64,000 nt of DNA from Rhizobium jaguaris. Lineage in GTDB: Bacteria > Pseudomonadota > Alphaproteobacteria > Rhizobiales > Rhizobiaceae. The translations under genes were made by a program, and so were the position numbers. The DNA is taken from contig NZ_CP032696.1 of assembly GCF_003627755.1 (NCBI RefSeq), positions 186,001 to 250,000 of the forward strand, given 5' to 3'. This document shows, piece after piece, positions 9,075 through 19,060 of this stretch. The stretch's first letter is position 1, and every line of letters begins with the position of its first letter. The notes beneath the pieces are model-generated. The model searched no databases and was not told the origin of the DNA. It saw nothing but the letters and a program-made list of their open reading frames with translations.

Positions 9075-10001
9075 TCAACGATCTGCGAGCGAAGCAGCAA
9101 GGCGGGATGCCTCCTGCAACAGGATCCTGCGCATCCAAAGGCTTGCCGGATCACCATTGTGAAGCGCAGGCCATTGAACGGCTTCGGTGAATGCAGGAAG
9201 TGGCAGTGGAAGTTCCATGATCCGCAGGGGTAGGTTTTTTGCGAAATGTTGAGCCAGTCGCAGCGGCATTGTCCCTATACGGTTGGTATTCGTTAGCACG
9301 GGTGGGATCATGCTAAAGCCCTGCACGACGACTTCGATACGTCTCTTGAAGCCGTGTTCGAGCAGATACCATTCCTCGATGGAAGGCCTGCGGGCATTCC
9401 CGAATTTGGCCGCGACATGACCCATGGACATATATCTGTCGAACGTAAGCGGCTGTGATAGCTGCTCGTTCGAGCGACAGCCGACGCAAGCGAGTGTCTC
9501 CTCAAACAGTTTCGCTCGGGGATGCGCACTTGGCATGAACACTTCCGGCAGAACTAGAAAATCGACTTCGCCGCGGCGCAGAAGCTCGTCGTAATCATCG
9601 GCAAGAGGCAGAAATTCGAAGCTCACCCCGGGAGCTTCGCGCGCCGCACGCTTCACGACCTTTTCCATAAACACCAGCGTGAGGAAATCGGAAAGGATGA
9701 TCCTGAAACGGCGATCCGATTGGAAGGGATCAAATGGCTCCCAGGAGATGATGGAGAGCTGAATGTGGAGCAAAGCTTCACGGACTGCCGAAATGAGGCT
9801 CTCCGCTCGGGGCGTCAGGACAAGTTCGCGCCCATTCATCGTGAATAATTCATCGTCGAAATAGGCGCGCAATCGAGCAACGGCCGCGCTCATGGCAGGC
9901 TGGCTTAAGTTGATGTTGCGTGCCGCCGCCGTCAGATTACGCTCGGTCATCAGTGCATCGAGCGCAACAAGCAGATTTAGATCGAGTCCCTTAAAGCGCA
10001 T
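9075..10001 (-). CDS. nodD: NodD, LysR-family activator of nod genes
   Basis: Flavonoid-responsive LysR-type regulator that binds the nod box and activates nodABC. The 308-residue protein starts [20 protein letters not shown], with the [23 protein letters not shown] at about residues 20-40, followed by the inducer-binding domain. ATG 10001 is chosen because AAGGA lies five bases upstream and the N-terminus then matches NodD exactly; the open frame continues upstream only through the nod box. It is divergent from nodA, and its start is ten bases from the nod box, so it probably autoregulates. R. tropici-type strains carry several nodD copies; only this one is in the window. Confidence 0.96.
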   Translation of the reverse strand: MRFKGLDLNLLVALDALMTERNLTAAARNINLSQPAMSAAVARLRAYFDDELFTMNGRELVLTPRAESLISAVREALLHIQLSIISWEPFDPFQSDRRFRIILSDFLTLVFMEKVVKRAAREAPGVSFEFLPLADDYDELLRRGEVDFLVLPEVFMPSAHPRAKLFEETLACVGCRSNEQLSQPLTFDRYMSMGHVAAKFGNARRPSIEEWYLLEHGFKRRIEVVVQGFSMIPPVLTNTNRIGTMPLRLAQHFAKNLPLRIMELPLPLPAFTEAVQWPALHNGDPASLWMRRILLQEASRLAASLADR

Positions 10002-10011
10002 TTTATCCTTC

Positions 10012-10058
10012 ATCCAAACCGTGGATGGATGCCATCCAAACAATCAATTTTACCGATT
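10012..10058 (+). promoter_or_regulatory. nod box upstream of nodA
   Basis: A 47-bp element between nodD and nodA with all conserved blocks: ATCCAAACCGTGGATG in the left half, then ATCCAAACAATCAATTTTAC in the right half, followed by CGATT. It is the NodD binding site and the promoter region for nodABCSUIJHPQ. It lies about 275 bases before the nodA start. Confidence 0.95.
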
Positions 10059-10332
10059 TGCGCCGATGGTGCATGAGAAAAATGTCGATAACCTGACAAG
10101 TATGTCGAATAGCAGACGAGTACATCGGCGCAAGTGTACAAACGACTGAGGAAGGTCGGAAGTATTGAGAGAGTTAATCACCTCTGACGCGAGCGGCATA
10201 GAAAGGCTCTACTTTCACGATTGTTTAGCGTCGCAATCGATAATGGCTGCAACCGACGTCCAGCAGACGAGCCGTTGCTTCAATCGCACGATGTTTCTCT
10301 CAGAATTACAGCAAGCAAAAGGAGGTCTTTGC

Positions 10333-10923
10333 ATGCGCGCTGACGTGCAGTGGAGACTGTGCTGGGAAAGCGAGTTGGAACTCGCCGAACATGTCGAACT
10401 CGCCGAGTTCTTTCGAAAGACCTATGGGCCAACCGGTGCCTTTAATGCAAAGCCGTTCGAGGGCAGTCAAAGCTGGGCCGGAGCAAGACCTGAGCTTCGT
10501 GCAATCGCCTATGACGCTAGTGGCGTCGCCGCTCACATGGGATTGCTGCGCCGGTTCATAAAGGTTGGCACAACCGATCAGTTGGTGGCTGAGCTCGGAC
10601 TATATGGTGTGCGTCCGGATCTCGAGGGTTTGGGGATCGGGCATTCGATCCAAGCCATGCTTCCGGTGTTGCGCGAACTGGCTGTTCCGTTTGCTTTCGG
10701 CACGGTGCGGCCCGCATTGCAAAAACACATTGAGAGGTTCGGTCGAAACGGCCCGGTGACTGTTGTGTCGGAGATTAGCGTACGATCCACGCTGCCACAC
10801 GCGCGTACAGACCTGCCGCCCACGCGCGTCGAGGACCCACTTGTCATTATTCTGCCTGTTGGACGGCCAATCTCCGATTGGCCAGCTGGTACGACGATCG
10901 ACCGGAACGGACCGGAGTTATGA
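10333..10923 (+). CDS. nodA: NodA, Nod-factor N-acyltransferase
   Basis: Transfers a fatty acyl chain to the de-N-acetylated terminal glucosamine of the chitin oligomer made by NodC and NodB. The 196-residue length is exactly that of the family, with the hallmark stretch [18 protein letters not shown] and [15 protein letters not shown]. The start at 10333 ([12 protein letters not shown]) has AAAGGAGG eight bases upstream; the longer open frame upstream is not coding. First gene of the nod operon; its TGA overlaps the nodB ATG. Confidence 0.97.
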   Translation: MRADVQWRLCWESELELAEHVELAEFFRKTYGPTGAFNAKPFEGSQSWAGARPELRAIAYDASGVAAHMGLLRRFIKVGTTDQLVAELGLYGVRPDLEGLGIGHSIQAMLPVLRELAVPFAFGTVRPALQKHIERFGRNGPVTVVSEISVRSTLPHARTDLPPTRVEDPLVIILPVGRPISDWPAGTTIDRNGPEL

Positions 10924-11579
10924 CGCACCTCGATTGCTTATACGAAGTGCACGATCCGTGCGCTGACGGCACCGGCCAGCCCAGCGTCTATCTGACGTTC
11001 GACGACGGACCTCATCCCTTCTGCACGCCGGAGGTTCTGGATGTGCTGGCGCAATACCGGGTACCGGCGACGTTCTTCGTTATCGGAACTTACGCGGCCG
11101 AACAGCCGAAACTCATCCAACGAATGATCGCAGAAGGGCACAAGGTCGCCAATCACACGATGACTCATCCCGACCTTACCAAATGCGGACCCGGCGAAAT
11201 ACAACACGAATTACTTGAAGCGAACAGGGCCATCAAGATCGCATGCCCGCTGGCATCGCTCCAGTATATGCGCGCGCCATACGGGAGCTGGACGCAAGAG
11301 GTTCTTTCTGCGTCCGCCAGCGCAGGGCTTGCGGCCGTCCACTGGTCGGTAGACCCGCGAGACTGGTCTTGTCCTGGCGTCGACGCCATCGTCGATACAG
11401 TGCTCGCCTCTATCCGTCCCGGAGCAATCGTTCTCTTGCACGACGGATGTCCTCCTAGCGAGGCGAAACCGAGCGGCGACAGCAGTCTGCGCTATCAGAC
11501 CATCATGGCGCTCTCTCGTATCATTCCAGTCGTGCGCGACCGCGGATTTGCAATCCGCTCGCTTCCTCAACATCACTGA
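10920..11579 (+). CDS. nodB: NodB, chitooligosaccharide deacetylase
   Basis: Polysaccharide deacetylase (CE4) that removes the N-acetyl group from the non-reducing end of the chitin oligomer. The 219-residue protein has the metal and catalytic motif TFDDGPHP near residue 25 and the metal-binding histidines in NHTMTHPD, then RAPYGSW and the C-terminal ILLHDG-type motif IVLLHDG. The ATG overlaps the nodA stop as ATGA, so translation is coupled. Confidence 0.97.
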   Translation: MTHLDCLYEVHDPCADGTGQPSVYLTFDDGPHPFCTPEVLDVLAQYRVPATFFVIGTYAAEQPKLIQRMIAEGHKVANHTMTHPDLTKCGPGEIQHELLEANRAIKIACPLASLQYMRAPYGSWTQEVLSASASAGLAAVHWSVDPRDWSCPGVDAIVDTVLASIRPGAIVLLHDGCPPSEAKPSGDSSLRYQTIMALSRIIPVVRDRGFAIRSLPQHH

Positions 11580-11590
11580 AAGCGATATCC

Positions 11591-12949
11591 ATGAATCTGC
11601 TCGACACAACCAGCACTGCCGCCATCTCGCTTTATGCGCTGCTCTCGACTGCCTATAGGAGCATGCAGGTCGTTTATGCTCGGCCGACCAACGATTCATC
11701 GACCTCCGCAGAGCCGATCGGTTCCGCTCCCTTGCCGAGCGTGGATGTCATCATCCCCTGCTTCAACGAGGATCCGGCCACGCTTTGGGATTGCCTGGCT
11801 TCGATCGCCGACCAAGAATACGCCGGAGAACTGCGTGTCTATGTTATTGATGATGGTTCCAGCAATCGCGATGCCGTCACACCCGTACACGCAGCGTTTG
11901 CACGTGATCCAAGATTCACATTCATTCTGCTCCACGAGAATGCTGGAAAACGCAAGGCGCAAATAGCGGCGATACGCCGCTCCTCTGGCGATTTGGTGCT
12001 CAACGTCGACTCGGACACGACACTTGCTTCAGACGTCGTCATGAAACTTGCAGTTAAGATGCGTGATCCAGCAATCGGCGCGGCTATGGGCCAGCTGGCT
12101 GCCAGCAACCGGCGCGACACTTGGTTGACCCGCTTGATCGATATGGAATACTGGCTGGCCTGCAATGAGGAGCGGGCGGCACAGGCTCGTTTCGGTGCTG
12201 TTATGTGCTGCTGCGGCCCATGCGCCATGTACCGCCGCACTGCGCTCACCTTGCTGCTTGACCAGTACGAAACGCAAATGTTTCGGGGAAAGCGAAGCGA
12301 TTTTGGCGAGGACCGCCATCTCACGATCCTCATGCTGAAAGCCGGATTTCGAACCGAGTACGTTCCGACCGCCATCGCGGCAACAGTTGTTCCAGACCGA
12401 CTGCGCCCGTATCTGCGTCAACAACTTCGCTGGGCACGCAGCACTTTCCGCGACACGTTGCTTGCGTTGAACCTTCTGCCTGGTCTTGATCGTTTTCTCA
12501 CCTTGGACGTGATTGGTCAGAATCTGGGCCCCCTCTTGCTCGCTCTGTCGGTGCTGACAGGCCTGGCACAGTTCGCGATGACTGGGACCGTGCCTTGGTG
12601 GACATGCCTAATGATTGCATCGATGACCATGATCCGCTGCAGCGTTGCAGCGGTCCGTGCTCGCCAATTTCGATTTGTAGGCTTTTCCCTGCATACCTTC
12701 ATCAACATCTTTCTCCTGCTGCCCTTGAAAGCCTATGCGCTGTGTACGCTCAGCAATAGCGACTGGTTGTCGCGAGGCTCTGCTGCCAAGGCACCGGATA
12801 AAGCTGGAAAACAGAGCCCCATCCAAGATCCGCTCGCTGAGCCAAACATGAATGAATCGCCGGAAAATGAGGCTCCGTTTCGCCGATACAATCTTGCGCG
12901 CGATGCATCAAGATTGGTCGCATATGACAGCATTGCCAGCGACAAGTAA
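11591..12949 (+). CDS. nodC: NodC, N-acetylglucosaminyltransferase (chitin oligomer synthase)
   Basis: Membrane glycosyltransferase family 2 enzyme that builds the Nod-factor backbone from UDP-GlcNAc. The 452-residue protein has an N-terminal hydrophobic segment, the GT2 core (VDVIIPCFNEDP, VIDDGSSN, NVDSDTT, GEDRHLTILML), the processivity motif QQLRWARSTF, and C-terminal membrane helices around residues 305-390. It lies 11 bases after nodB and its TAA overlaps the nodS ATG by one base. Confidence 0.97.
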   Translation: MNLLDTTSTAAISLYALLSTAYRSMQVVYARPTNDSSTSAEPIGSAPLPSVDVIIPCFNEDPATLWDCLASIADQEYAGELRVYVIDDGSSNRDAVTPVHAAFARDPRFTFILLHENAGKRKAQIAAIRRSSGDLVLNVDSDTTLASDVVMKLAVKMRDPAIGAAMGQLAASNRRDTWLTRLIDMEYWLACNEERAAQARFGAVMCCCGPCAMYRRTALTLLLDQYETQMFRGKRSDFGEDRHLTILMLKAGFRTEYVPTAIAATVVPDRLRPYLRQQLRWARSTFRDTLLALNLLPGLDRFLTLDVIGQNLGPLLLALSVLTGLAQFAMTGTVPWWTCLMIASMTMIRCSVAAVRARQFRFVGFSLHTFINIFLLLPLKAYALCTLSNSDWLSRGSAAKAPDKAGKQSPIQDPLAEPNMNESPENEAPFRRYNLARDASRLVAYDSIASDK

Positions 12950-13584
12950 TGGTTGCTTTACTAGGGTGCACGGATTTGAAACTTCAAGAGAATTATCAAT
13001 TGTTGAATCGGGAACTGGCGACAGTCGATCCATGGCGCCTCGACGGTAATCCGTTCGAACGCGAGCGTCATGCGCAAATGCTTCGGCTATCGCTTGCCCA
13101 AGGTGCCATCACAAGCGCGCTCGAAGTCGGCTGCGCGGCCGGCGCCTTCACCGAGAAACTAGCGCCTCACTGCCAGCGGCTTACCGTTATCGACGTCGTG
13201 CCACGAGCAATTGCTCGAACTCGTCAACGAATGAATAAGCCCGCGCACGTCAGCTGGATCGTCGCGGACGTACAACAGTATTCCTCCGACGCGCTGTTCG
13301 ATCTGATCGTCGTCGCGGAAGTTCTTTATTACATCGGGGGCATTGCCGAGATGCGCATGGCGATCGGCAACCTGCTTCGGATGCTTGCGCCAGGCGGCCA
13401 TCTGGTTTTCGGCTCGGCACGCGACGCAAACTGCCGGCGCTGGGGTCATGTTGCTGGCGCCGAGACGGTCATCGCCATGCTGAACGAAAAGCTGGTTGAG
13501 GTGGAACGTCTTGAGTTCCGGGGTCACTCGGACAACGAAGACTGCGTGCTCGCGCGTTTCCTCAATCCGGTTTCCTCTTCCTGA
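12949..13584 (+). CDS. nodS: NodS, SAM-dependent N-methyltransferase
   Basis: Methylates the free amino group of the deacetylated Nod-factor precursor. The 211-residue protein has a class I methyltransferase fold: SAM motif ALEVGCAAGAFTEKL near residue 60, VIDVVP, and FDLIVVAEVLYYI. It is coupled to nodC (TAATG). nodS with nodU is typical of strains nodulating Leucaena and Phaseolus, including R. tropici, S. fredii and Azorhizobium. Confidence 0.94.
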   Translation: MVALLGCTDLKLQENYQLLNRELATVDPWRLDGNPFERERHAQMLRLSLAQGAITSALEVGCAAGAFTEKLAPHCQRLTVIDVVPRAIARTRQRMNKPAHVSWIVADVQQYSSDALFDLIVVAEVLYYIGGIAEMRMAIGNLLRMLAPGGHLVFGSARDANCRRWGHVAGAETVIAMLNEKLVEVERLEFRGHSDNEDCVLARFLNPVSSS

Positions 13585-13619
13585 TCAATCGAATGGTCGA
13601 CGTTAGACATGGAGACACT

Positions 13620-15347
13620 ATGCGCATCTGTGGTATCAAACTGACCCATGACGGGGCGATCGCCCTTATCGAGGATGGACGACTCGTCTTCTGCATTGAG
13701 CAGGAGAAGCGTGACAATAATCAGCGATATCAAACCATCGGCAATCTGGAGGCAATCGTCACCGCTTTGGCCGAACACGGCCTGAATTTGCGGGATATCG
13801 ATCAGTTCGTCATCGACGGCTGGGACGGAGAGGTCGAGTCGCAGTTCCAGGTCCTCAGTGGTGCGGTTCCCCTTACCCTCAAGGGAGCGCCTTATGTTGA
13901 ACGCCATGCCGAGGGTGTTCTCGATTCGCTCGATGGCTCCGGTCTTATCCTCGATGATCACGTTTTTTCTTATCGGAGCTATCCACATGTGAGCGGCCAT
14001 GTCGCCTCCGCATATTGCACCAGCCCGTTTGCCAAGGCCGGAGAACCTTCATTCTGTTTGGTGTGGGATGGCTGCATCTTCCCGCGTCTTTACTACGTCG
14101 ATGCTCAGGGAGCCCGGTTCCTCGAATCCTTGTTCCCAATGATAGGGCAAGCCTACGCGGCCGCGGGTCACTACTTCGGACCTTACAAGCGGGCGAGCCG
14201 CGCGGGCTGGGATCTAGGTGTCGCCGGTAAGCTGATGGCCTATATCGCGCTTGGGTCAATTGACGAAGACATCGTTGAAGTGTTTGAGGATCTCTACGAG
14301 AAGCACTTTTCCGGCGATACCGAAATTGCCCGCCGTTACCGCGCAAACATCAACGACGCCGAGGCATCGCTTGTCGCCGTGCATGATTTCTTCGATGCCA
14401 GCGTGCTCCGATTAGAGGACAAGGCACCCGAAAATGTACTTGCATCATTCCATTCTTTCCTTGAGCTTCTCCTGGTCGGCGAATTGGATCTTTGCTTGCA
14501 GCGCCATCCTTTCCCCGGGCTGCGAAATTTGTGCGTAGCCGGCGGTTGCGGTCTCAACATCAAATGGAACAGTGCACTGCGTGGAACTGGTCTGTTCGAC
14601 GCCGTCTGGGTCCCGCCTTTTCCGAATGATAGCGGTTCTGCAATCGGTGCCGCTTGCTGCGCCATGGCGGCTGACGAAGGCTTCGTGCCGCTCGAGTGGT
14701 CGGTCTATAGTGGCCCGGCTCTGAAAAATGGCGATGTGCCGCCCGGATGGAAAGCCGCGCCGTGCACCATGTCAGAACTCGCCACGATTCTCGCCAGCAA
14801 CAAGCCCGTCGTCTTTCTTGCCGGGCGCGCCGAGCTCGGACCGCGAGCATTGGGAGGCAGAAGTATTCTCGCAGCCGCGACTTCACCGGAAATGAAAGAC
14901 TATCTCAACGAAGTCAAACTTCGCGAACACTTCCGGCCGGTGGCGCCGATATGCCTGGAGGACCGGGCGCCGGATATATTCAGTCCCGGCACGCCCGATC
15001 CTTACATGTTGTTCGACCACCAGACACGCCCGGAGTGGCAGGCCAAAATTCCCGCTGTCATGCATCTCGACGGATCTGCGCGTTTGCAGACCATTTCCAG
15101 AAGCTCTCGACACGATGTTACCGAGCTTCTCATCGAGTATGAAAAACTCACAGGCATTCCGTTGCTTTGCAACACGAGTGCAAACCTCCACGGGTGTGGC
15201 TTCTTCCCGGATGCCGCCGCGGCCTGCCAATGGGGGCGCATCGAACATGTATGGTGCGAGGGCGTGCTGTTTACCAAGGAGCAGGTAACCGGACTGCCGC
15301 CAGAAGGTAGTGCACACAATACGAAGATGAGCGCATGTCCGCGGTAG
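13620..15347 (+). CDS. nodU: NodU, carbamoyltransferase
   Basis: Adds a carbamoyl group to the non-reducing end of Nod factors, from carbamoyl phosphate and ATP. The 575-residue protein begins [20 protein letters not shown] and has the C-terminal carbamoyltransferase block with the motif [19 protein letters not shown] 13620 is chosen over the upstream ATG because GGAG lies five bases before it and the family begins at this point. The 3' end overlaps nodI by 13 bases. Confidence 0.95.
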   Translation: MRICGIKLTHDGAIALIEDGRLVFCIEQEKRDNNQRYQTIGNLEAIVTALAEHGLNLRDIDQFVIDGWDGEVESQFQVLSGAVPLTLKGAPYVERHAEGVLDSLDGSGLILDDHVFSYRSYPHVSGHVASAYCTSPFAKAGEPSFCLVWDGCIFPRLYYVDAQGARFLESLFPMIGQAYAAAGHYFGPYKRASRAGWDLGVAGKLMAYIALGSIDEDIVEVFEDLYEKHFSGDTEIARRYRANINDAEASLVAVHDFFDASVLRLEDKAPENVLASFHSFLELLLVGELDLCLQRHPFPGLRNLCVAGGCGLNIKWNSALRGTGLFDAVWVPPFPNDSGSAIGAACCAMAADEGFVPLEWSVYSGPALKNGDVPPGWKAAPCTMSELATILASNKPVVFLAGRAELGPRALGGRSILAAATSPEMKDYLNEVKLREHFRPVAPICLEDRAPDIFSPGTPDPYMLFDHQTRPEWQAKIPAVMHLDGSARLQTISRSSRHDVTELLIEYEKLTGIPLLCNTSANLHGCGFFPDAAAACQWGRIEHVWCEGVLFTKEQVTGLPPEGSAHNTKMSACPR

Positions 15348-16249
15348 CAATCGAGCTTGACGGCGTCAGGAAGTCATACGGTGACAAAACCGTTGTCGAC
15401 GGGCTGTCGTTTTCCGTCGCAGCCGGAGAGTGCTTTGGCCTACTGGGGCCGAACGGCGCTGGAAAAAGCACAATTGCGCGCATGCTTCTCGGCATGACTC
15501 TCCCTGACGCCGGCAAGATCACCGTGCTTGGTGTGCCGGTGCCGGCGCGCGCTCGCATGGCACGCAGGCTAATCGGCGTCGTCCCTCAGTTCGACAATCT
15601 CGACGCCGAGTTCACCGTGCGCGAAAATCTTTTGGTGTTCGGACGCTATTTCGGCATGCGCACATACGAGGTCGAAAAGGTCATTCCGTCGCTGCTCGAG
15701 TTCGCGCGCCTCGAGAGCAAGGCGCATGCACGCGTTTCCGAACTGTCCGGCGGCATGAAGCGGCGCCTGACGCTGGCACGTGCGCTGATCAACGATCCGC
15801 AGTTGCTGGTCATGGACGAGCCGACCACGGGTCTCGATCCGCATGCGCGCCACCTGATCTGGGAGCGTCTGCGGGCGCTTCTGGCGCTCGGCAAGACGAT
15901 TATCTTGACCACCCACTTCATGGAAGAGGCCGAGCGGCTGTGCGACCGCCTGTGCGTCGTCGAGAAAGGACGCATCATCGCCGAAGGCCCCCCGCACGCG
16001 CTTGTCGACGAGCAGATCGGGTGCCAGGTGATCGAGATATATGGCGGCAACCCGCAAGAACTACATTCTCTGATCCGGCCATATGCGCAACGGTTGGAGG
16101 TGAGCGGCGAGACGCTCTTTTGTTATGCGTCCGATCCGGAGCCGGTGCTGGCGCAAATGCGCGGGCGAACGGGACTGCGTCTTTTGCAGAGACCACCGAA
16201 TCTGGAGGATGTTTTTTTGCGGCTGACCGGGCGCGAGATGGAGAAATGA
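15335..16249 (+). CDS. nodI: NodI, ABC-transporter ATPase for Nod-factor export
   Basis: ATP-binding subunit that with NodJ exports lipochitooligosaccharides. The 304-residue protein shows Walker [10 protein letters not shown] at about residues 39-47, the Q-loop VVPQFDNLD, signature LSGGMKRR, Walker [17 protein letters not shown], and the switch His in TTHFMEEAE. It starts inside the nodU end and is three bases from nodJ, so the three genes are tightly coupled. Confidence 0.96.
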   Translation: MSAVAIELDGVRKSYGDKTVVDGLSFSVAAGECFGLLGPNGAGKSTIARMLLGMTLPDAGKITVLGVPVPARARMARRLIGVVPQFDNLDAEFTVRENLLVFGRYFGMRTYEVEKVIPSLLEFARLESKAHARVSELSGGMKRRLTLARALINDPQLLVMDEPTTGLDPHARHLIWERLRALLALGKTIILTTHFMEEAERLCDRLCVVEKGRIIAEGPPHALVDEQIGCQVIEIYGGNPQELHSLIRPYAQRLEVSGETLFCYASDPEPVLAQMRGRTGLRLLQRPPNLEDVFLRLTGREMEK

Positions 16250-16252
16250 ACG

Positions 16253-17038
16253 ATGGGTGAAGGTTGCTCGACGACGCTGCCGGCTAACGCTTGGAACTGG
16301 ATCGCGGTGTGGCGCCGCAACTATCTGGCATGGAAGAAGGTCGCGCTTGCGTCGATACTCGGCAATCTCGCCGATCCGATGATCTACCTGTTCGGTCTCG
16401 GCTTCGGCCTGGGAATAATGGTCGGTCGCGTTGACGGCACTCCGTATATCGCATTTCTGACCGGCGGCATGGTTGCGGCAAGTGCCATGACCTCCGCCAC
16501 CTTCGAAACGATTTATGCGGCTTTCGCTCGCATGCAGACTCACCGCTGGGAAGCGATCCTTTACACACAACTCACCCTTGGCGATCTCGTCCTTGGCGAA
16601 TTGGCATGGGCCGCGACCAAGGCTTTTCTGGCCGGCACCGGGATCTTGGTCGTTGCCACTATTCTTGGCTATGCGGCATGGCCTTCGGTCCTCTATGTAC
16701 TGCCGGTCATCGCGCTGACCGGATTTGCATTCGCGAGCCTGGCGATGGTCGTCATGGCACTCGCACCCAGTTACGACTATTTCATTTTCTACCAGACGCT
16801 CGTCCTCACACCCATGTTGTTTCTGTGCGGCGCGGTGTTTCCGGCCACACAGCTGCCCGGCGGATTTCAGGAAATGGGGCACTTCCTGCCGCTCGCGCAT
16901 GCGATCGACCTCATTCGCCCGGCAATGCTTGGCCGGCCTCCGGTCAATGTCGGCCTGCACGTTGGTGCGCTTTGCCTCTACGCGGCCTTGCCGTTCTTTC
17001 TTTCCGCAACACTGTTGCGACGGCGCCTCATGCCCTGA
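16253..17038 (+). CDS. nodJ: NodJ, ABC-2 type membrane subunit for Nod-factor export
   Basis: Integral membrane partner of NodI. The 261-residue protein has about six hydrophobic segments, including [33 protein letters not shown] and [20 protein letters not shown]; the last is the conserved ABC-2 signature region. The length equals the family norm. It is followed by a pseudogene relic before nodH. Confidence 0.96.
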   Translation: MGEGCSTTLPANAWNWIAVWRRNYLAWKKVALASILGNLADPMIYLFGLGFGLGIMVGRVDGTPYIAFLTGGMVAASAMTSATFETIYAAFARMQTHRWEAILYTQLTLGDLVLGELAWAATKAFLAGTGILVVATILGYAAWPSVLYVLPVIALTGFAFASLAMVVMALAPSYDYFIFYQTLVLTPMLFLCGAVFPATQLPGGFQEMGHFLPLAHAIDLIRPAMLGRPPVNVGLHVGALCLYAALPFFLSATLLRRRLMP

Positions 17039-17070
17039 AGCCATGACCGCTTACGAAAAGGAGATATGAA

Positions 17071-17233
17071 ATGCAGTATCGCGAACTCGGCCGCAGCGGC
17101 CTGAAGGTAAGCGCGCTCGGCTTCCCTAACGCAACTGACGCACAACTTCGCCGCTGCCGAAGTCACTTTATCACGCGAAATTCTGGATGGAATCCAGTCA
17201 ATTTGCCAGCGTTACGGATCTCCAGCACCATGA
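17071..17233 (+). pseudogene. Aldo/keto reductase relic, internally deleted
   Basis: The first 18 residues, MQYRELGRSGLKVSALGF, are the N-terminus of an aldo/keto reductase with a good ribosome site (AAGGAG). Directly after them, in another frame, comes a typical aldo/keto reductase C-terminus, AAEVTLSREILDGIQSICQR then YGSPAP and a stop at 17231. About 280 codons between the two ends are missing. The remnant sits between nodIJ and nodHPQ and marks an old deletion at the junction of the two nod sub-operons. Confidence 0.75.
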
Positions 17234-17405
17234 TGAGCTTCATCGGTTTTTCGGCCCGATCGCGCGACCTCCGGCCCTCGGTCCGATTTTGGGGAACTGC
17301 CACAAAGAAGCAGCCGGAGAGCCCTTACGCTCGCCAGCGCGACCGCGGAGTTCTTGTGCAGGCGCCACCCGCCTTTGTGATCAATATCAGTTGGAAACAT
17401 GCGCA

Positions 17406-18155
17406 ATGATCCATTCCGTATCGTCGCCCGAGCCATTTGTAATCCTCGCAATGCCGCGAACTGGGACGCACTATCTCGAAGCGTTGCTGAACGACCATCC
17501 TAATGTGTTGAGCAACGGAGAGTTGCTCAACAGCTATGATGAAAATTGGCCCGATAAGGATCGTCTGCGGCACAGCGATCGCGAGCTTCTCGAGCTTGCC
17601 TATCTGCGCTATCCGCCGAGCGAAAAGAAGGTGACGCACGTCGGCTGTAAAATCAACGAGCCTCAATTTTATGACCGTCCGGGCTTTTTCGACGAATTGG
17701 CACGTTGGCAAGGCCTGAAGGTCATTCTGCTTACTCGCAATACATTGGAATCCCTGCGATCGCTCGTGCAGGCAAGGCAAACGGGTCAGTGGCTGAAATT
17801 TAGCCCGGACAGTAATGAGCCCCCAAGTGTCTGGCTGTCAGTTAACGCATGCGAAGCCTATTTCAAAGCCGCCGACGATTTCCATGCGCGGGTCAAAGGT
17901 GCGTTCGATCCGAGCAAACTGCTGGTGATCGAATACGAGGATCTTCTTCTCAAACCGAGCGCATGCCTGGCAACGGTTTTGGCCTTCCTGGGAGCTCCCG
18001 CGCATCAGTCTTCCAATCGCGCCACCATTCAACGGCAGGAAACACGGTCGATCACTCGCTCGCTGCAGAATTTTGAAGAGCTGCGGCGGCACTTTGCAGG
18101 TGGGCCTTACGCGAAGTTCTTCGAGCTTGACGACGCATCGGCTCCGCAAGGATAA
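17406..18155 (+). CDS. nodH: NodH, Nod-factor sulfotransferase
   Basis: Transfers sulfate from PAPS to the reducing-end glucosamine of the Nod factor. The 249-residue protein starts [20 protein letters not shown] and contains the PAPS 5'-phosphosulfate loop [24 protein letters not shown], and the 3'-phosphate region around [23 protein letters not shown] 17406 is chosen by alignment with the known NodH N-terminus; the open frame upstream runs through non-coding sequence. Followed by nodP after five bases. Confidence 0.96.
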   Translation: MIHSVSSPEPFVILAMPRTGTHYLEALLNDHPNVLSNGELLNSYDENWPDKDRLRHSDRELLELAYLRYPPSEKKVTHVGCKINEPQFYDRPGFFDELARWQGLKVILLTRNTLESLRSLVQARQTGQWLKFSPDSNEPPSVWLSVNACEAYFKAADDFHARVKGAFDPSKLLVIEYEDLLLKPSACLATVLAFLGAPAHQSSNRATIQRQETRSITRSLQNFEELRRHFAGGPYAKFFELDDASAPQG

Positions 18156-18160
18156 ATGAG

Positions 18161-19060
18161 ATGTCATTCGACAATCTGCGATACCTCGAATCCGAAGCCA
18201 TCCATATCATTCGGGAAGTCGCTGCGACCTTTTCAAATCCGGTTGTACTCTATTCCATCGGAAAGGACTCTTCCGTTTTATTGCATCTTGCAATGAAGGC
18301 GTTCTTCCCGGGAAAACCGCCCTTTCCCTTTCTTCATGTGGACACCCTGTGGAAGTTTCGGGAGATGATCGCCTTCCGCGACCGTACGATGCGGGAACTG
18401 GACCTGAAATTGATTGTCCACGTCAATCACGATGGCATCGATCAGGGTATCAGTCCCTTTCGAGACGGCTCCAACGTGCACACGCACGTGATGAAGACCA
18501 TGGCGCTGCGCCAGGCGTTGGACAAATACCGTTTTGATGCTGCGCTCGCAGGCGCCCGCCGCGACGAGGAGAAATCGCGAGCGAAAGAACGGATCTTTTC
18601 CATTCGCAACGCCCAGCACGCCTGGGATCCGAAACGCCAGCGTCCGGAGATGTGGAGAACCTACAACACGCGTGTCAGCGCAGGCGAAACGATGCGCGTC
18701 TTTCCGCTTTCGAACTGGACCGAGCTCGACGTCTGGCGGTACATCCAAAAGGAAAACATTGCCGTCGTGCCACTCTATTTCGCAGCGCCGCGGCCCGTCG
18801 TGCGCCGCGGTACGACGACGATCATGGTCGACGACGAGCGCATGCCGCTTGAGCCCGACGAAACCGTCACGCAACGCATGATCCGTTTCCGCACGCTCGG
18901 CTGCTACCCTTTGACGGGCGCGATCGAATCCAGTGCGGCGACGGTTCCAGAAATTTTGCGCGAGATCGTGGAGGCACGCACCTCCGAGAGACAGAGCCGG
19001 CTGATCGATCTCGACGAGGCCGGCGCAATGGAGAAGAAGAAGCGCGAAGGGTACTTCTGA
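18161..19060 (+). CDS. nodP: NodP, sulfate adenylyltransferase subunit 2 (CysD type)
   Basis: Small subunit of ATP sulfurylase, making APS for Nod-factor sulfation. The 299-residue protein has the PP-loop type motif [18 protein letters not shown] near residue 30, [12 protein letters not shown], and the C-terminal [20 protein letters not shown] precedes the ATG, and the stop overlaps the nodQ start as TGATG. It would work as a complex with NodQ. Confidence 0.95.
   Translation: MSFDNLRYLESEAIHIIREVAATFSNPVVLYSIGKDSSVLLHLAMKAFFPGKPPFPFLHVDTLWKFREMIAFRDRTMRELDLKLIVHVNHDGIDQGISPFRDGSNVHTHVMKTMALRQALDKYRFDAALAGARRDEEKSRAKERIFSIRNAQHAWDPKRQRPEMWRTYNTRVSAGETMRVFPLSNWTELDVWRYIQKENIAVVPLYFAAPRPVVRRGTTTIMVDDERMPLEPDETVTQRMIRFRTLGCYPLTGAIESSAATVPEILREIVEARTSERQSRLIDLDEAGAMEKKKREGYF

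Noticed and set aside
10165..10332. N-terminal extension of NodA from an upstream start
   Set aside because: Standard NodA length and the AAAGGAGG site fix the start at 10333.
16061..17044. 327-codon minus-strand frame opposite nodI and nodJ
   Set aside because: Shadow of two certain genes in GC-rich DNA; no recognisable domain.
17187..17405. N-terminal extension of NodH
   Set aside because: Known NodH proteins begin at the residue encoded by 17406; the upstream part overlaps the aldo/keto reductase relic.
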